DNA from: Jaltomata sinuosa | Taxonomy: Eukaryota; Streptophyta; Magnoliopsida; Solanales; Solanaceae | DNA: 64,000 bases | Direction: 5' to 3' | NCBI GenBank assembly: GCA_003996215.1 | Contig: QJPP01000468.1 | Span: 248,001-312,000, forward strand | Shown here: one piece after another, positions 1 through 10,060 of the stretch | How the letters are laid out: the number at the start of each line of letters is the position of its first letter | How positions within the stretch are numbered: the first letter of the stretch is position 1 | Notes under the pieces: generated by a model | What the model saw: the letters and a program-made list of their open reading frames with translations, nothing else | The model's database searches: none | Told to the model about the DNA's origin: nothing | Translations under genes and position numbers: made by a program

Positions 1-1331
1 ACATGATTTTATGATAATATGTTGTTAAGTAGGATTACTTATGGCTTTTTAATGTATAGCGGCAAAAGCTATACGTCGCTAATACTTTTTTCTTGGCAGT
101 GATATGATTAAACAGTTGTTTTGTAACATTACTATTATAGTAGATGAAATTAAGTAACTATACATGAAATTAACTCTTCACATAATGTTTGCAATATAAT
201 TTAATTATAATGCTAGCTTTGCAAAATAATTACCCAGTTACATGTGATGAACACAATGAACGCTTAGTAATGAAAGCTTTATATATTGGAGCCTATTTTT
301 CCCTCAAAAAATCACTTGGCGGGGATATTCTGAATTATTTATGGGAATTTGTATTGACGTCAAGAAATCAAAAAGGAAAAAGTTAGAGAAGAATTATCAG
401 AAAATGGAGATCAAATGAACGTTGATGATATTGGTAACAATATTATTGTTGGAGATAATGAAGAACAAATTAGAGAGAAGAATAATGTGCCTAATACCAA
501 AGACCGGAGAAACAATATTCATGAGACTGAAAATGATGTTGTATCGAATGAAAAATACAAGCGGATGAAAAAGAGAGCTAGAGAAAGCATACAAGAGACT
601 AATGAAGGAGAAAGCCAGAGTCGTGCTATTAATAAGACCCGTAGGCGAAAGGACTCTGGCTAAGGGTCCATGTTATGAAGTTGTTTCGCCTAAGGGCCTT
701 ATTAATAGCACGACTCTGGCTTTCTCCTTCATTAGTCTCTTGTATGCTTTCTCTAGCTCTCTTTTTCCTACGCTTGTATTTTTCATTCGATACAGCATCG
801 TTTTCAGCCTCATGAATATGGTTGCTCTGGTCTTTGGTATTAGGCTCATTATTCTTCTCTCCAGTTTGTTCTTCATTATCTCCAAAAATAATATTGTTAC
901 CAATATCATCAGCGTTCAATTGATCTCCATTTTCTTCTGATCCTTCTCTAACTTTTTCCTTTTTGATTCTTGCCGTCAATACAAATTGCCATAAATAATT
1001 CAGAATATCCCCACCAACTGTTTTTTTGAGGTAAAGATAGGATCCAATGTTTAAAGCTTTCATTACTAAGCGTTCATTGTGTTCATCACATGTAACTGGG
1101 TAGTTATTTTGCAAAGCTAGCATTATAATTAAATTATATTGCAAACATTATGTGAATAGTTAATTTCACGTATAGTTACTTAATTTCATCTACTATAATA
1201 GTAATGTTACAAAACAACTCTTTAATCATATCACTGCCAAGAAAAAAGTATTAGCGACGGATAGCTTCTGCCGCTATACATTAAAAAGCCATAAGTAATC
1301 CTACTTAACAACATATTATCATAAAATCATG
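1..1331. repeat. Long inverted repeat (foldback / hairpin element)
   Basis: Positions 1-650 reappear in reverse complement at 684-1331, leaving a loop of about 33 bases (651-683). The arms match along their whole length with scattered substitutions and small indels (roughly nine tenths identical by eye). The left arm starts at or beyond the window edge, so the true outer end and any target duplication are not visible on that side. Each arm carries a short palindromic motif near its outer end (around 55-90 and 1245-1280, TAGCG...CGCTA type), as seen in subterminal regions of plant DNA transposons. The arms contain the same degraded reading frame, pointing toward the loop from both sides. A transcript crossing the element would fold into a long double-stranded RNA. 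Alternatives are a foldback transposon or a rearranged head-to-head duplication. Confidence 0.9.
629..1144 (-). pseudogene. Unrecognised 171-codon ORF in the right arm, reading into the loop
   Basis: I do not recognise the protein. The N-terminal third is neutral and contains CDEHNERLVMKAL and GGDILNYLWQFV. The rest is highly charged (Asn/Glu/Asp-rich, then Lys/Arg-rich with KYKRRKKRARES), like a nuclear localisation segment. The last ~15 codons lie in the loop and on the opposite arm, so the C-terminus comes from the inversion and not from a natural gene end. The left arm encodes the same protein on the + strand, broken by a frameshift between its two pieces (189-386 and 415-663). The shared frame suggests a captured or ancestral coding segment, but neither copy looks functional. 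Real expression as protein is unlikely; a source of double-stranded RNA is more plausible. Confidence 0.4.
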
Positions 1332-2264
1332 TTAGCTAAAGAGCCATCACTTTCATAGTTAATTCCTCTTTCTTATGGTGTATTGGTTAAACCTCTATAA
1401 TAATAAAGCCGTAAACGATATTCATGTCATATTGTTAACATTATTTGACTAGTTCATTTCAACTCTATTCGCTGCATTTTATTCATTATAATAGTAATGT
1501 TATAAAATAACTAGTTATCATTTCAACTCTATTCACTTCATTTTATTCATTATAATAGTAATGTTATAAAATGATTGACTTTATCCACTATAGCAGTAGA
1601 TGACATAGATTGATACATTATCTATGTAAAAAGACCTTTTTTCTATTCATTGAGTTTTTAATAATATTTGAAAATTAAACCTGATAATTAGATCTATTTA
1701 AATAACAAAAAAAGTTCATGCATCTGGAATTTTATTAGGTTTAGGTCTTCATTATATCTATTAAATTTTTTACTCATTTATAAGATGTAAGAACTCCTAA
1801 TATTTACGCATTCATTACTTTTTACGAAATTGTTCACTTAGATTTTAGTGTACTGATAAAGAAGATTACTAAATTAGAAATCCCTCATTTCGCTACAAAA
1901 GTCAACGGCGAGTCGATCATAAAGTGAGATCTTCATGCTAACGTTAAATTATTTGATGTGTATTACTATTTGTTGCTATATTTGTTTGTATTTTGCTATT
2001 TTGTTGCCTCTTTTCTTACAATCATATATGTCACACAACTTTCTTTTAAATCGAGAGTTTATCGAAAATTACCTCTCTACCTCTCAAATACAACGGTAAG
2101 ATCTGCGTACATCCTACATGTCTCAATATAATATTGCATATATTGTAAAATTCAATTGCAACATTATATACTTTATTTTTTTATATTGACATGACACACT
2201 TGTACAAAGCACTTACTCTAAACTAGTTAGTATATAAATAACGAATCACATTAAGAAATGGGAG
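1332..2264. other. AT-rich spacer with short tandem sub-repeats
   Basis: No coding signal. At about 1445-1577 a ~60-bp unit (TTCAACTCTATTC followed by TTATTCATTATAATAGTAATG) occurs twice in tandem, and a related stretch lies inside the inverted repeat at 1170-1220. The region may therefore be the outer, non-inverted part of the same element. At about 2050-2130 there is a sequence resembling the 3' part of a tRNA-derived SINE (CCTCTCTACCTC then AAGATCTGCGTACA); that call is weak. Confidence 0.5.
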
Positions 2265-2385
2265 TCATGAAATAGCCAACTCCAATTACCAAGTACCACA
2301 AATAACTAACTCCAATTTTTAGAATAAACACACAAAAAATAGATTTTTATGCTTAATAACTTCTTATTGAAGTCAACATTTTCCC
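2265..2385 (+). repeat. Dispersed direct repeat, copy 1
   Basis: The stretch with AACTAACTCCAATTTTT and ATAGATTTTTATGCTTAATAA is repeated in the same orientation at about 3755-3900. The second copy carries a small extra segment. It looks like an old local duplication of spacer DNA, with the intervening 1.4 kb holding MITE remnants. Confidence 0.65.
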
Positions 2386-3334
2386 AAAAGAAAAGAGAGA
2401 GAGGGGTTCCATATCAATTTAACCAAAAAATAAATAAATAGAAGAGTATGAATATGAAAAAGGCAAATGCCATTAATTTTTCCTCATGAAGTTATGACAA
2501 TAACTTATGGGTATCATTTAAATACATTTTTTTCTTTTAGATATTTGTACATAATATTTACTATGTGCGTGACATTAGTGATGATTATCATAAATATTTT
2601 AATATTTTATTTTATATATAATATTTTTCTTACAAAATATTATTACACAATATTTGAGTATGACTGTTATAGATGGGTAGTTTTACAAATAGTGTACCCA
2701 CATAATGAATGTCATTTATTGTCTTAGGTAGAATTAAAGTTGTTATAGAGAAGTAGAAAATAACATGAAAAATCGGATTTGGAGAAAATTAGTCTGTTAT
2801 AGTAAAATATCGTTATAACGAATGACTGTTATAACAAGGTTTGATTGTATGATGATTTACTTTTTTTTTAATTTATATTATGAACATACCTATAGAACAA
2901 GAAAAAATGCAATATACTAAGTAAAAAAAGTAAGAAATAATTTACTTCTTGTGATCTATAGTACTTTTTATGTAGTTTCTAAATATTTACTTAAAAAATA
3001 AAGAATGTTTTAACTCAACGTTCAAACTAAAGAAACTATTTTGACCCTTTTTCTTTCATTTTCCAAGTGACTTTTAGTCATTGTTACTTTGTAAGTTAAA
3101 TGTGCAAAATTCAACTACATTATTGGAACAAAAGGAAATAAGTGATTCTATTCGATAATTTTGTGAAGTTGAATGACCACATGAGAGATCATTTACTCCA
3201 CTACAAACCCTAGGAAAAGAAGTACACTGTAAATGTATGAAAATTGTACATTTTAAATTTCAAAAATAAGAGTTTAAGAACAATATCGAAGAAAGTTATG
3301 ATCAAATACAATATGTTTTATTTTTTAAATGATA
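2386..3334. other. AT-rich spacer with MITE remnants
   Basis: No gene. About 2650-2855 contains several GTTATA / TATAAC motifs in both orientations, typical of a decayed MITE. About 2930-3070 matches the interior of the Stowaway-like element that follows (shared TTTTTATGTAGTTTCTAAATAT), so it is a truncated second copy of that family. A short ORF at 2467-2727 is hydrophobic and low complexity, and I do not regard it as real. Confidence 0.5.
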
Positions 3335-3595
3335 TTCCTTCTGTCTCAATTTATATAACTTTGTTTCAATTTTGAGATCGAGTTAAACAAGAAAGTCATT
3401 GATTGCGATTTATTTATATGTCCTTTAAATATATTAAATTGTTAATTCTTTTGACTTATAGTAGTTTTTATGTAGTTTCTAAATATGTAAATTATTTTCA
3501 AAAACCTTAAAGATTATACGTCTATATGCATAGTCAAAATAAAGAAATTTGACTATCTAAATTTAAATTATGTCATATAAATTGAAACGGGTATT
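3335..3595. mobile_element. Stowaway-like MITE (about 260 bp)
   Basis: The left end reads TTCCTTCTGTCTCAATTTAT and the right end is its degenerate reverse complement (ATAAATTGAAACGGGTA). It is flanked by TA dinucleotides. The CTCCCTCNGTCTC-type terminal repeat, TA target site and length fit the Stowaway class mobilised by mariner-type transposases. There is no coding capacity. The exact right end is uncertain by a few bases. Confidence 0.65.
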
Positions 3596-3754
3596 TCATT
3601 GTGTCACACCCCAAATATATACTTAAAATTAGATTTTGCTATACAGAAAGATTGGAGGTGAATTTCTTGTTTTTTACTATTTCCTTTATTATTGTTTTTA
3701 ATTGTTCAAACAATCAAAATATTAATCTAATTAACGCATAAAAATTTAGTTTTT

Positions 3755-3900
3755 TTGTTAGCAAGAAATAACTAATTCTAATTACCAAGAAATAATTAAC
3801 TAACTCCAATATTGCTAAGCTGGGTTAAATTAATTTAATGAATTGACACACAAGAAAATAGATTTTTATGCTTAATAAGTTCTTGTTTAAGTGTATACAC
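3755..3900 (+). repeat. Dispersed direct repeat, copy 2
   Basis: Second copy of the 2265-2385 repeat, same orientation, ending in ATAGATTTTTATGCTTAATAA. The remaining spacer on either side (3596-3754 and 3901-4054) holds nothing I can identify. Confidence 0.65.
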
Positions 3901-4054
3901 TGATAATATATAGTTTTTCATAATAACTGATATGGGTCAGATTTGTTTGACGTCTTTTATCAACTGAAGCGGGTTAGGTTTAGTATAGCTTTTAATTGAG
4001 AGTGGGTCGGGGCAATTTGTGGGTTGAACCATTGAAAGAATAGGTCATACTATC

Positions 4055-4490
4055 AAATTTAATAGGATCCTAGGTGGTAACCATGTGGAGTGGCCTTATC
4101 CTAGTTGGATGGCCACGTGGCGGCCAAATCATCACAGAAAATATGGGGTTAAGTTGGACGGTTTTTGTGATCCAAAATGTTAGCAACAAGGTTATTTTTG
4201 AGCTCAAAATGAAATGGAGGGTATATTTTCTCTATTTCAAATAGTTCGAGGGTATTTTTGGCCCTTTTCCATAAATTTAATGGGATCCTAGGTGGAAGCC
4301 ATGTGGAGTGGTTTTGTCCTAGTTGGACGGCCATGTGGCTGCCAAATCATAATAGAAAATAAGGTGTTAAGTTGGAGGGTATTTGTGGTCCAAAATATTA
4401 ACGGCAAGGGTATTTTTGATTCCAAAATGAAATGTAGGGTATATTTGCTCTATTTCAAATAGTTCGAGGGTATTTTTGGCCCCTTTCCGA
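4055..4490 (+). repeat. Tandem duplication, two 218-bp units
   Basis: Unit 1 is 4055-4272 and unit 2 is 4273-4490, each starting AAATTTAAT(A/G)GGATCC and ending with GGTATTTTTGGCCC. The units differ by substitutions only, plus very few indels. The unit looks like part of a dispersed plant repeat. It lies immediately upstream of the NAC pseudogene promoter region. An ORF on the minus strand across it (4149-4334) is a by-product. Confidence 0.85.
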
Positions 4491-4543
4491 AAAAAGAAGA
4501 AGTTTCCATATCAAAAGTTTCAAAAATAGGTTTACGCTTGGCG

Positions 4544-4550
4544 TATAAAT
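4544..4550 (+). promoter_or_regulatory. Candidate TATA box of the NAC pseudogene
   Basis: TATAAAT lies about 90 bases before the first ATG of the NAC-like frame. The spacing is reasonable for a plant promoter with a short leader. It is only a sequence match, in a region that is no longer under selection. Confidence 0.4.
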
Positions 4551-4637
4551 TCATAAGACTAACTCAGAAAACCTTTCTATACATTCCTAAGACACACTCG
4601 TTCTTGTTTTCGTTGTTTTTAGAAAAGAATTTGGGGC

Positions 4638-6123
4638 ATGGAGTATTTGAAAGAGGGTTTCAATTTTCCACCAACGGATGCACAAACAATTACTTTCTTG
4701 TTGAGATTCATTGTTGGACAAGTGATGAATGATTTTGGATTCATAAGCACTAATGTTTATGTGTACAACAAACAAGAACCATGGGAGACTTACAATCATG
4801 GAGTACCCTGCAGCCATGATGACGATTGCACTAAATATCGTTTCTTCATCACCAAACTCAAGAAGAAAAACAAGTTCAAGTATAAATGCACCGTGGGAAA
4901 CAAAGGGAGTTTGGAACAACAAGACCACAAACCAGTTCGAAAGAATGGTAGAGGACCGGTGATGGGATACAACAGGAACATAACTTAGGAGAACAAGAAT
5001 AGTAATCTTGAAATCTATGGGCATTGGTTGATGAAGGAGTATCAACTCTCAGATGTTACTATTGATGTTATCTGTAACAAGTTTAACGATGAGGAACGTA
5101 GACATTGGGTTCTTTGTGCCGTCAAGAAGAAGCCCACTTGTTTGGAATCTGTAAAGAAGGTGATTGATGAGACAATGTTGAAAAGAAGATCAGAGGAGCA
5201 GAGTATGTATCAACTGGAAGAATTCTTGATGTCCAATACTGATGAGAGTGGGATGAGACCTGAAGAAATTGAGCAGTAGATTGCTATTTGGAGCACCGAT
5301 GCATTGACAGAGATGAACAACCAACAACAAGCTGAAGAAGATTCTTGTGCTATTTAGAGCACCGATGCATTGACGGAGAGGAACAACCAACAACAAACTG
5401 AAGAAGAAGATTCTTGTGCTATTTTGCCTGAAACTACCACACAAGAAGAAGAGCATGTCCCTATATTTAATTGGACCTATGAAGCATCAATCATCCAACA
5501 AGAGGAGGACGATTCTGCACTTGTATTTATTCAAATGATTGGAGGGTTGGTGAACTTTTGTTGTCTGAGCAATCAAGCTGAGCTTCTCTTGTCTACTAAT
5601 CTAAATGTGTTCACTAACTGTATCACACATTCAAAAATTGTTTATATATAACATAAAAATTGTTGTAGTTCAAATATTATTGTTGGTTTAAATTAATATA
5701 TAATGGGTCATGTCTTTTTCTATATTTTTGCCATATACCAATTATTGATTTTTAAGAATTACATGAGGCTGCAGAATCGTATGGTACTACTGATGATCCA
5801 ATATTTCTACTAGTGGAGCCATTCAGTGCATCTGATGCAGGGCAATTTAGGATAAACGGCAATGCCATGCCCTAATTAGATGTTCTTGAGTTGCATCAAT
5901 GGGACAAAAAGGACTTGGAAGAACTACGTGGGATGTTACATGATATGCATGGGGACGTGAATATCCTTGAGCCACTATTAGCAGCAAAGGCCTCGTACAC
6001 TTATGGGCAACATTCTGTTGAAGCCGCGATCATGCTAAATTTTATGCCTGAAGATGTGCTTAGCTTGGATACATGGGAGATACTACTAGACTCGGATGAC
6101 ATAGATCAGATATTAGATGATTG
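4638..6123 (+). pseudogene. NAC-domain transcription factor pseudogene (fuller copy)
   Basis: NAC proteins are plant-specific DNA-binding transcription factors with an N-terminal ~150-residue domain of five subdomains and a variable C-terminal activation region. Here the frame starting at 4638 gives a degenerate subdomain A (FNFPPTDAQ), then VYVYNKQEPWE (subdomain B), KYRFFITKLKKKNK (C), NGRGPVMGYNR (C/D) and GHWLMKEYQLSD with RRHWVLCAVKK (D/E). An in-frame TAG at about 4986 interrupts the DNA-binding domain, and further TAGs follow at about 5277 and 5355. The C-terminal part is acidic and Gln-rich. After a probable intron (about 5651-5756) a second exon encodes an acidic tail (EELRGML to ILDD, stop at 6121) with another stop near 5875. 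A truncated duplicate lies at 25925-26911. The usual intron inside the NAC domain is absent. Dead gene; family call fairly secure. Confidence 0.75.
5283..5417 (+). repeat. In-frame tandem duplication inside the NAC pseudogene
   Basis: Two units of 66 and 69 bases (5283-5348 and 5349-5417) each encode a 22-23 residue block containing STDALTE, NNQQQ and DSCAI. The length difference is one GAA codon, so the frame is preserved. The duplicate gene at 26060-26215 has the same two units, so this expansion predates the segmental duplication. Confidence 0.85.
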
Positions 6124-6804
6124 AACATTTATTAAGTCGGATGACCTATCAATCATTCAACAAGAGGAGGATTCAGATTGGTCAACTTTTGTTGTCTCTG
6201 TGCAATGAAGGCCTGGACGAACTGAGCTTCTGTTGTCTAGTTATGTAATTTTGTCAAATAATTAGTAGTAATTCTTAGCAAAACCTGTACAACACGTTTA
6301 CAATATGTTAAAATATAACACGAAATTTTCAGCTTGTTGGCAATTCAAGTATTATTGCCTGTTTAGATTAATGGGTCGTGTCCTTGTCTGTTTTTTTTTC
6401 TTTCTTATATCCTATTATTGATTTGAAGTGTATCTTTTAGGTATTAATTAGTGTTTCTCAGAGGGCTTACAATGTGAAGTATCTGTTTCCCTCTTTATTG
6501 TTATCTGCAGGACTTGAATGATTAGGATTAGCGAGTAAGACATTGTTTGTTTCTTTTGTAGCAGAGCCATGATCGATAGCATACTAAGTACTAACTACTG
6601 TCAAGATACAAGAGCTGAATCAATCGATCTCATGGCTTTTGTAATTCAGAGATGCCTAATGTTTTTGGTCATAAATGGTTTTTTCTATTGTATAAGCTCC
6701 TATGATCAGTTGATCAATCCCATGATATCCTCTCTCACAACATGCCTATATTACAAATTTCAGTTTAACATTGAAATTTCAGCTATCAATATTCATGATC
6801 TATT
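6124..6804 (+). other. 3' flank of the NAC pseudogene up to a copia junction
   Basis: AT-rich non-coding sequence, colinear with 26912-27577 in copy B. It contains relics of untranslated or intronic NAC sequence (repeat of AACAAGAGGAGGA at 6156). From about 6715 (TGATATCCTCTC) it may be the 3' end of a copia LTR, because a primer-binding-site-like TGGTATCA follows at 6806. The rest of that LTR is missing. Confidence 0.45.
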
Positions 6805-7870
6805 ATGGTATCACAACCTAAAACGGACTCATCGTCCACCTCTCAGAAGACCATGGCTCAGGCGGGAAACTCGTCTCCCTCCCCTCTCAACGACGCCCAT
6901 CACTTTGTCTCAATAAAACTAACCTCTACAAACTACCTTTTCTGGAAAGCATAAATTTCTCCGTTTCTTCGAGGAAAAGATCTTTTGGCTATGTCGATGG
7001 CAGTACTGTATGCCCAACATCTCATATTGCAGGAAAAGAGGGCGAGCAAAGCTGTTTGGATGCTCTTCCAGCTGCCTTCTCATCGCCATTAAACACTAGA
7101 ATCCGCAACCTTCATATGCAACTTCAAAACTTACAACAAGATGATCTGAGTGTCACTCAATATCTTCACAAAGCCAAACTCCTAATCAATGAATTAGCTG
7201 CTGCTTGCCGTCCAATTGTTCTCTCCGATAAGAATACCGAAGTGAATTCAAAGACATCATAACCACCCTTTCGGCTCGTCAAGAACCCGTCAACTTTGGC
7301 GAATTACACAGTCTTGTGTTGAGGCATGAATTTATTCATGATCAGGCCTTATCGTCGCTCTCAATTTCAGCTATGCCGGAGTCTGCTGAAAATCCCTCTG
7401 GGAATTACAGCCAGCGCTCCTCTCGAAACAATCACTAATATAGCCATAATACTTATAGGACGAGGCCGTAACAACAACAGGGGTTGAGGGGGAAATCATT
7501 GTGGAAGACAAGGATACCAAGGAGGCTCATCTACTGGAAATCCATAGCCCTATCACTCATCAGAATTGATATCCGGCAGTGGCATCATGTGGAGGGTTAC
7601 AAAGGTATGGATCAAGTTCATGTTGGAAAGGACAAGGGCTTCCCATTCATCATACTGGTTTGAATTTCATCCTACCATTTTATTTTTAAGGATTGAGCAT
7701 CCAGGACACCTCTTCTTTCAGGTATGAGTGATGAGGGGCTCTACACACTCAATCTCTATCCATCCTATTTCCTATCTGAAACAGTTCTCCAAGTCACCTT
7801 CAGCTTTATTTTCAGCCAGGACATCGTCTGTGTGTTGGCATCTTCACCTAGGCCATCCATGTTGCGGAAT
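6805..7870 (+). pseudogene. Ty1/copia gag relic (copy A)
   Basis: The frame from 6805 encodes a copia-type gag N-terminus (HHFVSIKLTSTNYLFWKA, then ISPFLRGKDLLA). It is interrupted by TAA and shifts frame before the stretch at 7056-7262 (NTRIRNLHMQLQNLQQDDLS, then QYLHKAKLLINELA), which matches the UBN2-type gag core. Several more stops follow, and the gag zinc-knuckle part is shortened. Copy B holds the same relic at 27578-27870 and 32264-33135, split by a newer copia. No pol of this + strand element remains; a minus-strand copia LTR abuts at 7876. Confidence 0.75.
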
Positions 7871-7875
7871 TCGAA

Positions 7876-8337
7876 TGTATAGAGAGTGATTAACTCACAA
7901 CTACTATAAACAAAGAAGGCTTATAAATAGTAAATGAGACAACAATAAAAAGAACACCAGAATTTTATGAGGTTCGGCAAAACTTTGTTTTCTGCCCACT
8001 CCTCGGACACAACCAACCAATTTTATTTCACTTCAAAAGAATACAAGTGAAATATTACAAGAGAGAAAGAAGAATCAAACGCCTTAGAAAATAAAAGGCA
8101 AGTGAGAGTTGTGTTACAAATGAACCTAGAGACACCTATTTATAGGAGTGAATTTGAGAGAAAACAAGGAAACATTGAAGCTAAGATATGGAAAATTTTA
8201 TGTGTATATTTCTCTGATTCATCATGTACAAAAGTATGTACTTTATACAGTTAATACTAGGGACTGATTGTAAATACTAAGGACTATATGCTAAATAACT
8301 AAGACAATGTAACTATCTAAATGTAAAGATCATTATA
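7876..8337 (-). mobile_element. Truncated LTR of the minus-strand copia (copy A)
   Basis: Colinear with the copy-B LTR at 33146-33854. In minus orientation it has a TATA box (TCCTATAAATAGG, about 8148-8160), a transcribed stretch containing the GAGGTTCGGCAAAAC complement, and ends in CTATACA at 7876. It is cut at 8337 by a deletion that removed the U3 half and the end of pol. Confidence 0.65.
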
Positions 8338-9827
8338 TAAGAGATTGGATAGCCACCAAGACTCAGATAACAACCACTGACAGAGCGTCGAGTATCGGAG
8401 CAAGAAGCTCAATTGGTGTCACAATAACCAAGGATCTGAAAATATGGTGAAGAGTTCATGAAAAGACCCAAACTTGAATATTTACGCAAGTACCGAAGAA
8501 CATGGTAGGCAGCCTGAAGATGCCCTGTTTGTGGTGTTTGCATATATTGAATGAGGTATCAAACTATGAAGGAGAGATCTGGGCGAGTATTGGTCAAGAA
8601 ATTGAGTTGACCCAATAATCGCCTATACAAAGTGGGATAGCAAAAGCTCCCCAGAATTAATGGTGAGTTTAAGTGTGGGATCCATGGGTGTAGAAGCTGA
8701 ATGTGAACCAATGTCTGAGTGTTTGGCCAAAAGATCCTAAGCAAACTTCCGCTAAGTCATAAGCAAACCATCTGGTAAGTGTAAAAGCTCCATACCAAAA
8801 AATAGTGAGCTAAGCCCAAATCCTTAATCTTGAATTCATTATTGAGAAAGGTCTTCAACTCATTGATTTCTTGCAGGTTAACACCCGTCAACATGATATC
8901 ATCAATGTATACTGCCAGAATAGTGATTTGATTGCCATATTTCTTGAAGGACAAAGAGTAATCATTGACGGATGAGGTGAATCCATGAGTACACTAAGCT
9001 GAGAGTACCATTGGCACGAGGCCTGCTTAAGGCCGTAAAGAGACTTACGTAGCCGGCAAACATGTGAATCCAATGGTGGTAGAAGACCTGGAGGGAATTT
9101 CATGAAGATCTCTTCATCCAGATCTCCATGCAAAAACGCATTGTTGACGTCCAATTGCAACAAAGACCAACCCTTTTTGACAGCAACAACAACAATACTA
9201 CGAATGATAGTCATTTTCACAACAGGTGAGTAAGTTTTGATGTAATCGATTCCTTCACGTTGTATATCCCCCTTTACTACTAATCGTGCCATTAGCCTCT
9301 CTAAACTGCCATCTGATTTACGTTTAACCTTGTATAACCATTTGCAAGGAAGAGCTTTCTTGCCAGACGGTAAAGGGGTGACTTCCCAAGTACAATTGGA
9401 AATCAAAGCTTGGATCTCCTTGTCCATAGAAAGTCTCCATCCGGGATGAGCTGTTGCTTGCTAGTAAGAAACTGGTTCTCTGATTTTGTCTATTGCATCT
9501 AAGATAACTTTTTCATGAATATTTAGAAAAGAATAAGAAAAAGAATGAAGAGGCAAAGTATGCAGATCAGAAAAAATCATTGAAAAAGCAGAGTTACATA
9601 CAAAATTTGATAAATAAGAAGGTGCCACAGATTGTCTAGTTGATATGTGCAGGCTATCCACTGTAGGTAACACATCTATAGGAGTAGGGGAATTAAGAGG
9701 AGAATAGGATAAGGAAGGAGTAGGTTGTAAGGTGGGTGAGGTGTGAATGGGAGATGGAGAACTAGGAGGTGAATTGAGAGGAGAGTGAGTGTGAATGGGA
9801 GATGGAAGAATAGGAGTGGAAATTGAG
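8338..9827 (-). pseudogene. Ty1/copia pol relic, RT and RNase H (copy A)
   Basis: Reading leftward from 9427, the protein shows the copia reverse transcriptase: CKWLYKVKRKSDGSLER, LLQLDVNNAFLHGDL, then LRKSLYGLKQAS. After a frameshift near 8955, VYIDDIMLTG carries the YIDD-type catalytic motif. Further shifts occur near 8750, and RNase H is only partly present before the 8337 deletion. From 9461 to 9827 the Ser/Pro-rich linker between integrase and RT is seen. It continues in frame at 13626 on the other side of the inserted non-autonomous element. Integrase and gag of this element are absent. It is the counterpart of the 45647-46754 relic. Confidence 0.85.
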
Positions 9828-9832
9828 GGAAC

Positions 9833-10060
9833 TGTTGCGTCTTTATGCACACGCAAGTGTACGCGGTCATACAAGTAATATAGGATTGTAAGTCCAGATA
9901 TCGTACCCACAGGGAGTTTTTGATTAACTATTTTACCAAATTAAACTAGTACATTCAAGCGTAAAATTCCAAAGGTGAATTTATTATTAACTAATCTAGA
10001 AATAAAAAGAAGAAGTTAACTAATGAACATTTAACCAAACAAAGAGAAGATTTTCACAAG
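9833..10060 (-). repeat. Left terminal repeat of the non-autonomous element
   Basis: About 228 bases starting TGTTGCGTC match the first ~235 bases of the right LTR (12265-12500). The homology then stops abruptly. The right LTR extends about 1.1 kb further, so the left one is either truncated or has lost its U3 part. Confidence 0.75.

Larger units (their letters stand above)
5139..9427 (+). repeat. Segmental duplication, copy A
   Basis: From TTGTTTGGAAT at 5139 the sequence is colinear with copy B beginning at 25925. It covers the 3' half of the NAC gene, its 3' flank, a copia gag relic on +, and a minus-strand copia LTR and pol relic. Copy B has extra insertions (27876-32259 and 34054-45641). 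Copy A has instead lost the segment equivalent to about 33600-34048 plus 45647-45840: its LTR runs directly into RNase H sequence at about 8337. Identity by eye is roughly 88-95 per cent depending on the part. Confidence 0.85.

Noticed and set aside
2467..2727. 86-codon ORF in AT-rich spacer
   Set aside because: Phe/Ile/Tyr-rich translation of AT-rich DNA, with no motif, promoter or neighbour to support it.
4587..5045. 152-codon minus-strand ORF
   Set aside because: It is antisense to the NAC-domain frame and has no domain of its own; the plus strand explains the sequence.
9461..9910. 149-codon Pro/Ser-rich ORF as a possible cell-wall protein
   Set aside because: It is the low-complexity linker between copia integrase and RT. 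Its N-terminal part is LTR sequence from the inserted element.
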